In this document: positions 50,840 through 57,813 of the stretch, piece by piece | Numbering within the stretch: position 1 is the first letter of the stretch | Layout: each line of letters opens with the position of its first letter | Source of the DNA: Actinoplanes lutulentus | GTDB taxonomy: Bacteria; Actinomycetota; Actinomycetes; Mycobacteriales; Micromonosporaceae | Reading direction: 5' to 3' | Assembly: GCF_003259845.1 (NCBI RefSeq) | Contig: NZ_QLMJ01000023.1 | Coordinates: 124,001 to 188,000 of the forward strand | DNA length: 64,000 nucleotides | The notes under the pieces: model-generated | The model's database searches: none | What the model was told of the DNA's origin: nothing | Seen by the model: only the letters and a program-made list of their open reading frames with translations | Position numbers and translations under genes: made by a program

Positions 50840-51448
50840 GAACCCAGTGACAGCCCCGCCAAGCCTCCTCAACCGCCCCTGACAACCCCGGCGCAGCCCC
50901 GCCACCCACCCAAAACCCAGGCTGCCGCACCCCCGCGGATCGCCACCCACCCGGATCGCCCGGTCGCCCAGCCGCCCCCGCCGCCCCCGGTCGAGATCTT
51001 GTGAGTTTGCGGCTGGCATGGAGGCAATAACTCACAAGGTCGCGCGGCACGGCGAGAGACAATCAATCTTGTGAGTTTCCGGTCGGCACCGCGTCGCAAA
51101 GTCGCACAATTCCAGGCGCGAGGCCGGGGACGGCCAATGCTGCGAGCCCTGCGGCGGCTCAGAGAGCCGATCTTGTGAGTTTTCGGCCAGCGCCGCGGCA
51201 CAAACTCACAAGATCGCTAGGGCGCCGAGGCAAGCCCAAGGTCAGCAGGGCGCGGAGGCGCAAGGGCGGCGAGCAACAGCCGCCAACCGCGGCAACTGGC
51301 ACCGAACGGCAAATGCGATACCGAAACGGCAGCTGCGAGCGCCGGCAGCGGCATCGAACGACGGCAGCTGCGGCGCGGCTGCGGCAGCGGGCTCCGGCAG
51401 CGGCAGCGGCAGCGGGCTCCAGCGGCGGTGGGCTTCGGCTGCGGTTGG
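50840..51448. repeat. Gene-free region with REP-like inverted repeats and GC triplet repeats
   Basis: No gene family is seen in this 609-bp stretch. Two hairpin elements share the arm GATCTTGTGAGTTT: at 50995-51008 with AACTCACAAGGTC (51029-51041), and at 51169-51183 with AAACTCACAAGATC (51202-51215), the latter a perfect 14-bp stem with an 18-base loop. A third copy of the left arm lies at 51066-51077 without a good partner. After each arm comes a similar CGGCnnGC loop start. From about 51370 to 51430 GCGGCA/GGCAGC triplets repeat. The arrangement resembles REP/BIME elements. Confidence 0.75.
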
Positions 51449-53137
51449 TCAGTGGGTTACGGCTTGGCCTCGGCCTCGGTTTTTGGCGTGGTAGAGGTTG
51501 CGGTCGGCCCCGGTGAGCAGGCCCGGCAGCTCCGCGCCGCCGCCGTGGTGGACGCCGATGCTGACCGATACTGACAGCCCGGCGGCCAGGTCGCGCCAGG
51601 TGAAACCGCGGACCGCGTCGACGATCTGCTGGGCGCGCTGGGCCGGGATGCCGTCCGGCATGTCGGCGAGGATCACCACGAACTCGTCGCCGCCCAGACG
51701 CGCCGCGAGGTCGCCCTGGCGGACATGCTCGCCGAGGATTCCGGCGATCCGGGCCAGCACCAGGTCGCCGACGTCGTGGCCGAAGCCGTCGTTCACGCCC
51801 TTGAAGTGGTCGACGTCGACCATCAGCACCGCGTAGGCGCCCGCGTCCCGGGCGTGGTCGTCGACGTAGGCGTGGTAGCCCCGCCGGTTCGCCAGCCCGG
51901 TCAGCTCGTCGGTGAGCAGATCCAGCCGCAGCTGGTCGTGTTCGCGCCGTCGGCGTTCCACCGCGATCGCCGAGCGGACGTTCGCCACCCGGTGCAGGCG
52001 GTCGTTCCAGCGCAGCGTCGCCTGCTCGTCGGCGTACCGCAGGGCGATCTCCGGCGCGCCGGCGCGCTCCGCGGCCAGGCGCATGGCAAGCATGCGGGCA
52101 TGCGGCGGCACACCTGTGACTTTCTCGGGTACGAGTGACTCAGGGTCGTCGACACGCACCGTCCCCCGGATCACCGCCGCCAGCAGGGTGACGAACTCGC
52201 CGATCGTGCCCGTCACCGGCGGCGCCTCGATGCCGGCGAGGGCGGACAGCAGGTGAAGGTGCCCGCGGTACTGCTCGGCCCAGCTCGGCGGCCAGTCGTC
52301 GGTGAACGGCTCAATGCCCTCCCCAGGCGCCGGCCCCGCAACGGCGACGGGCGCCGACCCCGCGACAGGCATCAGCCCCGCGACGGCAACGGGCGCCGAC
52401 CCCGCGACAGGCGCCGGCCCCGCGACGGCGACAGGCGCTGGCTCCGCGACGGGCGCTGGGGCGGTGGGGAACGCTGTCGCGGCTCGGGTGGCCGCCGCCT
52501 CCCAGTCGCCGATCATCGCGTGGGCGCAGGCCCAGTCCGCGACCAGCTCGATCCGGTTGATCGCCAGCACGATGCTCTGGCGCTGCGACGTCCGGTCCGG
52601 ACGTCCCCGCAACGCCGGCGAGGGCTGTTCCGCCAGGGCGTGGTCGGCCTGGTCGTAGTGTTCGATCGCCAGTTCCCAGAGGCCGAGCGTGTGCGAGACG
52701 CAGCCGAGCTCGATGAACGCGGACACACGGTGGGCTTTCGGCCCGCCCGCGTGGTCGAGCAGGCCTACCGCGCGGACCAGCGGGCTCGCCGCGGATCCGG
52801 CCAGGTCCAGGGGGTGTTTCGAGGCGGCTCGGCGGCCGGCGCTCGCGGCCAGGGCCAGGGCGGTCAGCGCCGGCTCGTCCAGCTCGGCGGCCTGTTCGAT
52901 CATGGCGCGGATGTGTTCGCTGTCGTCGCCGCCGGCCTCCATCACGGCCAGTGACCGGGCGAAGCTCAGCAGCAGCCGCACGTCGCCCCAGGCCGGCCGG
53001 GCCAGCCGGACCGCCGCGGCGTCGATCTCGGCCAGGCCGATCTCGCCCTGGGCCGCCTCGATCAGCGCGTAGGCCTCCTCGATCGCGGCCGCGTGCAGAT
53101 CATCCTCCACGCCTGTCCATCGGCAGCCCGCGCGCAC
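51449..53137 (-). CDS. GGDEF-domain protein (putative diguanylate cyclase) with helical N-terminal region
   Basis: 562 residues from GTG 53137; GTG 53110 is an alternative. Residues 1 to about 390 are helical and TPR-like (LWELAIEHYDQADHALAEQ), interrupted at about 225-270 by a Pro/Ala/Val repeat region (APVAVAGPAPVAGS and variants). The C-terminal GGDEF domain starts with DELTGLANRRGYHAYVDDH, has VDVDHFKGVNDGFGHDVGD and the intact active-site motif GGDEF at 482-486. No RxxD inhibitory site is evident before it. It should make cyclic di-GMP, with the TPR-like part as sensor. No membrane helix is predicted. Confidence 0.9.
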   Translation of the reverse strand: MRAGCRWTGVEDDLHAAAIEEAYALIEAAQGEIGLAEIDAAAVRLARPAWGDVRLLLSFARSLAVMEAGGDDSEHIRAMIEQAAELDEPALTALALAASAGRRAASKHPLDLAGSAASPLVRAVGLLDHAGGPKAHRVSAFIELGCVSHTLGLWELAIEHYDQADHALAEQPSPALRGRPDRTSQRQSIVLAINRIELVADWACAHAMIGDWEAAATRAATAFPTAPAPVAEPAPVAVAGPAPVAGSAPVAVAGLMPVAGSAPVAVAGPAPGEGIEPFTDDWPPSWAEQYRGHLHLLSALAGIEAPPVTGTIGEFVTLLAAVIRGTVRVDDPESLVPEKVTGVPPHARMLAMRLAAERAGAPEIALRYADEQATLRWNDRLHRVANVRSAIAVERRRREHDQLRLDLLTDELTGLANRRGYHAYVDDHARDAGAYAVLMVDVDHFKGVNDGFGHDVGDLVLARIAGILGEHVRQGDLAARLGGDEFVVILADMPDGIPAQRAQQIVDAVRGFTWRDLAAGLSVSVSIGVHHGGGAELPGLLTGADRNLYHAKNRGRGQAVTH

Positions 53138-53190
53138 AGCTCAGGGAACCATCAAGCGCGGGCGCGATCAAGAGTCCGACAAAACCAATC

Positions 53191-54876
53191 TCACGGGATC
53201 ATCCACCCCAGAACCGGCGTGCCCTGCAGCGTGACCAGTACGCACATGAACAGCAGCAGCACCAGGCTCCAGCCGACCACCCGGCGGAAGAGGTCGCCCT
53301 CCTTGCCGGCCATGCCCACGGCCGAGGCGGCGATCGCCAGGTTCTGCGGGCTGATCATCTTGCCGAGCACGCCGCCGGACGAGTTGGCGGCGGCCAGCAG
53401 CAGCGGGTCCAGGCCGGCCTTCGCGGCGGTCTGCACCTGCAGCGCGCCGAACAGGGCGTTCGACGAGGTGTCCGAGCCCGTCACGGCCACGCCGATCCAG
53501 CCGAGGATCGACGAGAGGAAGAGGAACACCCCACCGGCCGCCGCGAACAGCTCACCCAGGGTGTTGGTCTGGCCGGACTGGTTCAGGACGTACGCCAGCG
53601 CCAGGACCGCCATCACCGTCACGATGGCGTGCCGGAGTTCGGCGTACGTTCGTGCGTACGCTCGAAGGGCCGCAAGCGGGCCGATGCGAAGGACCACCGC
53701 CGTGAGGATCCCGGCAAGGATCATGAGAGTGCCGGCGGCGGGAAGCCAGCCGAAGGTGAAGCTGGTCGAGGCCAGGGGCTTGCCGTTGGCGCCGATGATG
53801 TCGAGGCCGGGCCAGGGGAAGACGACCGTCCAGGGTTCGGTGGCGAGGGCTTCCTTGATCGGGCCGAGGTTCGCGATCGAGAAGATGGCGATGATGATCA
53901 GGTAGGGCGCATAGGCGCGAGCCACCTCGGCGGGCGCGTCCCGGCGCACGACCTGCCTGGTGGTCCCCGACGAGGGAGCCACCTGATCGGGTTCCGACGG
54001 TGAGGCGTGCAGGTCCGGGGACTCCGCCGGGTGCCAGATGCGCAGAAGCAGGACCACCGCCGCTGCCGACACCAGCGACGCGACGATGTCGGTGAGCGGA
54101 ACCGAGATGTAGTTCGACGCCACGAACTGGGCCAGCCCGAAGACCAGACCGGCGACGACCGCGGCCGGCCAGGTCTGCTTCACGCCGCGGCGGCCGTCGA
54201 CGACCGCTACCAGGACCAGTGGAACGATCACGGCCAGGATCGGGGTCTGCCGGCCGACCATCGCACCGAGCGTGTCGGTGTTGAGCCGGGGATCACCGAG
54301 CGCTCCCGACGTGACAGTGCCGAGCGTGACGATCGGGGTGGCGAGCGCGCCGAACGCGACCGGGGCGGTGTTGGCGATCAGCGCGACCGCGGCGGCGTGC
54401 AGCGGCCGGAAGCCGAGCGCCATCAGCATGACCACGGTGACGGCCACCGGCGTGCCGAACCCGGCGAGCGCTTCGAGCAGCGCGCCGAAACAGAACGCCA
54501 CGATGATCGCCTGGATCCGCATGTCCGGGCTGACCCGTTCCATCGAGCGGCGCAGCACGTCGAAGTGGCCGCTCACCACGGTCAGGTTGTAGACCCAGAT
54601 GGCGTTCAGGACGATCCACAGGATCGGGAAGAACCCGAACGCGGCGCCCTCGCTCGCCGAGAGCAGCGCCTGGCCGACCGGCATCTCGTAGATGGCGACC
54701 GCGACGACCAGCGCTACGCCCAGCGAGATCAGGCCGGCCATCCAGGCCCGCATCCGGAGGACACCGAGCAGCAGGAAGAGCGTGAGCAGCGACAACGAGG
54801 CGAAGATCGCGGACAGGCCGACGGAACCGGCTACCGGGTCGGTCACGATCCTGAACTGTTCGAACATGAGAACCAT
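53191..54876 (-). CDS. lldP: L-lactate permease
   Basis: 561 residues with 12 or more membrane helices. It matches the LldP/GlcA lactate-glycolate permease family: RMRAWMAGLISLGVAL, FFPILWIVLNAIWVYNLTV, GALLEALAGFGTPVAV, TAPVAFGALATPIVTLG, and the late SSILGWIGVAVTGSDTSSNALFGALQ (read in two parts), which is strongly conserved. It imports lactate with protons. A second in-frame ATG three codons on is possible. It is a single gene; no lactate dehydrogenase gene is present in the window. Confidence 0.93.
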   Translation of the reverse strand: MVLMFEQFRIVTDPVAGSVGLSAIFASLSLLTLFLLLGVLRMRAWMAGLISLGVALVVAVAIYEMPVGQALLSASEGAAFGFFPILWIVLNAIWVYNLTVVSGHFDVLRRSMERVSPDMRIQAIIVAFCFGALLEALAGFGTPVAVTVVMLMALGFRPLHAAAVALIANTAPVAFGALATPIVTLGTVTSGALGDPRLNTDTLGAMVGRQTPILAVIVPLVLVAVVDGRRGVKQTWPAAVVAGLVFGLAQFVASNYISVPLTDIVASLVSAAAVVLLLRIWHPAESPDLHASPSEPDQVAPSSGTTRQVVRRDAPAEVARAYAPYLIIIAIFSIANLGPIKEALATEPWTVVFPWPGLDIIGANGKPLASTSFTFGWLPAAGTLMILAGILTAVVLRIGPLAALRAYARTYAELRHAIVTVMAVLALAYVLNQSGQTNTLGELFAAAGGVFLFLSSILGWIGVAVTGSDTSSNALFGALQVQTAAKAGLDPLLLAAANSSGGVLGKMISPQNLAIAASAVGMAGKEGDLFRRVVGWSLVLLLFMCVLVTLQGTPVLGWMIP

Positions 54877-54983
54877 CCAGAGCTATCGATCCCCTCTTGA
54901 CCGCAATCTAGCCCTCTGCGCGCGAACCGCAACACGGGCGACCATCGAGGTGCGCCGACGGGAACGCCTGGCATGATCCCCGC

Positions 54984-55799
54984 ATGACGCACGCGGACCT
55001 CACCGTCGCCGCATGGCAGGGCCTTTCCGACGAGGCCGCCGCGCGGACCGCGGCGGCCATCGCCCGGGAGACCGGGTCGCGCTTCGAGCAGATCAAACTC
55101 CATGGGTACGCGGGACGACGTGCCCGCACCGCGTCGTTCGACCGTGACGGAACCCGGTTAGTCCTGGTCCCGGGCGGCACGGTCAGGCTCGGCTTCGACC
55201 CCGCCGGGTGGACGCCCAGCGCCCGTCAGCTGGCCGGCTTCGAGCAGGCCGCCGCGGAGTGGAACCTGGACGGCCCGATCCACCGCCACATCGGCGAGAC
55301 CACGTCACCGTCCCGCGAGGTCACCCTGCCGGCCCTGCTGGTGGCAGCCGGCGCGGCGGCCGCGGACGACCTGGTCGAGCTGACCGAGGACGACGACGAC
55401 CAGGACCACGCCTGGCTGATCAACGGCCTGCGCGCACAGGGCCTGCGGCTGCCCTCACCCGACGAGTGGGAGCACGCGTGCGCCGCCGGCGCCACCACGC
55501 TGTACCGGTGGGGTGACGACAACCCGGACGGCGAACCGTACGGAAAGGTCCCGCTGATCCAGGAGCCGAACCTGTTCGGCCTGGTGATCGCCCACGACCC
55601 GTACGCCGCCGAGTTCACCGCCGACCCCGCGGTGTTCTGCGGCGGTGACGGCGGTTCGGCGCTCTGCGGTGGATACGGCGACTTCCTGAGCTGGCTGACG
55701 CTCGCCACCGCGTACCGCGAGCCGGAGCTGGGCGAGGCCGTCTACGACGGCGGCCTGGTCGGCGAGACCCCCGCCCGCCCGGTCCTGGAGATCGGCTGA
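54984..55799 (+). CDS. Formylglycine-generating-enzyme-like fold protein, function unknown
   Basis: 271 residues, no signal peptide. The middle has TRLVLVPGGTVRLGFDP and the later LRLPSPDEWEHACAAGATTLYRWGDDNPDG (read in two parts), EPNLFGLVI, which follow the FGE-sulfatase/SUMF1 fold (compare RLPTEAEWEyAaRgG and NxxGLyDM in that family). The C-terminal RGGSW/cysteine part used by formylglycine-generating enzymes is replaced by SALCGGYGDFLSWLTLATAYRE, so sulfatase activation is unlikely. N-terminal 90 residues are not typical. No neighbour hints at a role. Confidence 0.7.
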   Translation: MTHADLTVAAWQGLSDEAAARTAAAIARETGSRFEQIKLHGYAGRRARTASFDRDGTRLVLVPGGTVRLGFDPAGWTPSARQLAGFEQAAAEWNLDGPIHRHIGETTSPSREVTLPALLVAAGAAAADDLVELTEDDDDQDHAWLINGLRAQGLRLPSPDEWEHACAAGATTLYRWGDDNPDGEPYGKVPLIQEPNLFGLVIAHDPYAAEFTADPAVFCGGDGGSALCGGYGDFLSWLTLATAYREPELGEAVYDGGLVGETPARPVLEIG

Positions 55800-55818
55800 C
55801 CACGAGCCGGCACGATCG

Positions 55819-56760
55819 TCACCGGGCTGGGGCGTGGAGAGGGCCTCCGGCGTCGACGACGGCGGTGAGCAGGCGCTGCGGGTCCTCGGCCAGCCGGTTG
55901 CAGACGTAGAGCCACCACTCGGTGCCGAAGACCACGTACTCGCGGGTGGGGTGGCCGCGGCCGGCCATCGCGGTGAGGCGGTCGGGGCCGAGGCCCAGCA
56001 GCGTCTCGAACTCCCAGGGAGCGTCCTCGCGGCCGGCGCCGAGCAGGGCGTCGACGCGGTGGATCAGGTCCCAGTCGTGGGTGGCGAACGAGCAGGAGTG
56101 GCCGGCGTCCGCGAGCATCTCGGCGTACCGGAGATAGGCGGCCGTCATCGCCGGGTCCTCGCGTGCCCAGGCGTGTGTCTCCGGTTCCAGGAAAGCGCCC
56201 TTGACCAGGCGGATCCGGCCCGGCAGGCCGAGCAGCGCGGGCAGGTCCCCAGCGGTGCGGTGCAGCCGCGCCTGGACGGTGATCCCGACGTGGCCGAAAC
56301 GCTCGGACAGCCGGCGGTGCACCGCCAGGATCGCATCGGTGCGCTCGGAGCCCTCCGCCGAGATGATCATCTCCCGCCCGGTCGCCGCGGTGGCCTCGGC
56401 GATCCGGGTGGCGTTGCCGAGGGCGAGTTCCTCGTCGATGGCGAGGCCGATGTGTGACAGGTCGAGCGACACCGAACAGCCCGGTGCGAGCCGGTGGGCC
56501 GCGTCGACGAACACGTCGGTCTCGGCGGTGGCCCGCTGCGGGTCGCGGCAGCTCTCCCCCAGGTATTCGGCGTTGGCACGATGCCCGGCCGCGAGGATCT
56601 CGGCGACCCGGGGCAGCGCGTCCTCGAGGCTGTCACCGGCGACGAAGCGCCGGGCCACCCGCCGGGCGATCGGGCCGAGCAGCGGGTCGGCGGGCACCCG
56701 CCACTTGAGCTCCTCGTCGAGGGCGAGAGCACGCAGGGTTTCCGAAACCGTGGTCGTCAT
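55819..56760 (-). CDS. Proline dehydrogenase
   Basis: 313 residues. A single FAD-binding TIM-barrel domain of the monofunctional PutA-like type: CSVSLDLSHIG, MIISAEGSERTDAIL, GRIRLVKGAFLEP, CSFATHDWDLI, and the late REYVVFGTEWWLYVCNRLAED with the Arg pair that binds the proline carboxylate. It oxidises proline to pyrroline-5-carboxylate, passing electrons to quinone. The partner P5C dehydrogenase gene is not in the window. It diverges from a GlxA-like regulator gene, with a 12-bp dyad between the two. Confidence 0.88.
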   Translation of the reverse strand: MTTTVSETLRALALDEELKWRVPADPLLGPIARRVARRFVAGDSLEDALPRVAEILAAGHRANAEYLGESCRDPQRATAETDVFVDAAHRLAPGCSVSLDLSHIGLAIDEELALGNATRIAEATAATGREMIISAEGSERTDAILAVHRRLSERFGHVGITVQARLHRTAGDLPALLGLPGRIRLVKGAFLEPETHAWAREDPAMTAAYLRYAEMLADAGHSCSFATHDWDLIHRVDALLGAGREDAPWEFETLLGLGPDRLTAMAGRGHPTREYVVFGTEWWLYVCNRLAEDPQRLLTAVVDAGGPLHAPAR

Positions 56761-56793
56761 GGGACCAGCCTCGCGGGAGCGCCGCCCGGCGGA

Positions 56794-56834
56794 CAGTGGC
56801 AGGAACGCCGACTATCCTGCAATTCCTGCCACTG
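56794..56834. promoter_or_regulatory. 12-bp inverted repeat between proline dehydrogenase and GlxA-like regulator
   Basis: CAGTGGCAGGAA (56794-56805) and TTCCTGCCACTG (56823-56834) are perfect reverse complements separated by 17 bp; the arm centres lie 29 bp apart, close to three helical turns. It sits centrally in the 90-bp divergent region. The AraC-type domain of the adjacent regulator is the likely binder. Confidence 0.75.
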
Positions 56835-56850
56835 ATCGACAGGAGGCCCC

Positions 56851-57813
56851 GTGCTCCGCGATGTCGCCGTTCTCGCGCTGCCCGGCGCGCACGCGTTCGA
56901 GCTCGGGGTCTTCTGCGAGTTCTTCGGGATCGACCGCCGCGACGACGGTCTGCCCGGTTACGACTTCGCGCTGGTCTCCGCCACCGGCGCCAGTGTGCCC
57001 ACCCGGCACGGCTTCGCGGTGGAGGCGAAACACGGACTGGAGCGGCTGGAGTCGGCCGACCTCATCGGCGTACCGGCGACCGATCCCGGCGTGCGGCAGC
57101 CGGAGGAGCTGTACGAGGCGTTGCGGATCGCGGTCGCGCGGGGTGCCCGGGTGCTGAGCATCTGCTCCGGCGCCTTCGTCCTCGGCGAGGCCGGGCTGCT
57201 GGACGGACGCCGGTGCACCACCCACTGGCGTTATGCCGGGGAGCTGGCCCGCCGGTACCCGCGCAGCCGGGTCGAGGTGGACACGCTCTACGTCGACGAG
57301 GACCCGGTGATCACCGGCGCCGGCACCGCCGCGGGCATCGACACCTGCCTGCACCTGGTCCGCAAGCTGCAGGGCAGCGCGGTCGCCAACGACATCGCCC
57401 GGCGAATGGTGACTCCCCCGCACCGCGACGGCAGCCAGACCCAGTACGTCAAGCGGCCGAGCCCGAAGGACCGGACCGGCCGGCTGGCCCCGACCCTGGC
57501 CTGGATGGAGTCCCACCTGGAACAGCAGCTGACCGTGGACGGCATCGCCCGCCGGGCGCACATGTCACCGCGTACCTTCGCCCGGCGCTTCCTGCAGGAG
57601 ACCGGGTCCACGCCCCTGCAGTGGCTCACCGGTCAGCGCGTCCTGCTGGCGCAGCAGCATCTGGAGAACACCGACGAGCCGGTCGCCGCGATCGCCGCAC
57701 GCACCGGGTTCGGTTCGGCGGACACGCTGCGCCACCACTTCGTCCGGCGCCTCGGCACGACGCCGCACGATTACCGCCGGACGTTCCGCGGCCGTCCGGA
57801 CCAGAGAGACTAA
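56851..57813 (+). CDS. GlxA-family regulator (DJ-1/PfpI domain plus AraC DNA-binding domain)
   Basis: 320 residues. The N-terminal DJ-1/PfpI-like domain runs from VAVLALPGAHAFELGVFCEFFG to about 185 and includes the nucleophile-elbow-like VLSICSGAFVLGEAGLLDGR (Cys about 107) and THWRYAGELARRYP. The C-terminal AraC domain has two helix-turn-helices (VDGIARRAHMSPRTFARRF and VAAIAARTGFGSADTLRHHF). The two-domain layout defines the family. It faces the proline dehydrogenase gene, which it probably activates. Its stop overlaps the convergent oxidoreductase stop by 3 bp. Confidence 0.93.
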   Translation: MLRDVAVLALPGAHAFELGVFCEFFGIDRRDDGLPGYDFALVSATGASVPTRHGFAVEAKHGLERLESADLIGVPATDPGVRQPEELYEALRIAVARGARVLSICSGAFVLGEAGLLDGRRCTTHWRYAGELARRYPRSRVEVDTLYVDEDPVITGAGTAAGIDTCLHLVRKLQGSAVANDIARRMVTPPHRDGSQTQYVKRPSPKDRTGRLAPTLAWMESHLEQQLTVDGIARRAHMSPRTFARRFLQETGSTPLQWLTGQRVLLAQQHLENTDEPVAAIAARTGFGSADTLRHHFVRRLGTTPHDYRRTFRGRPDQRD

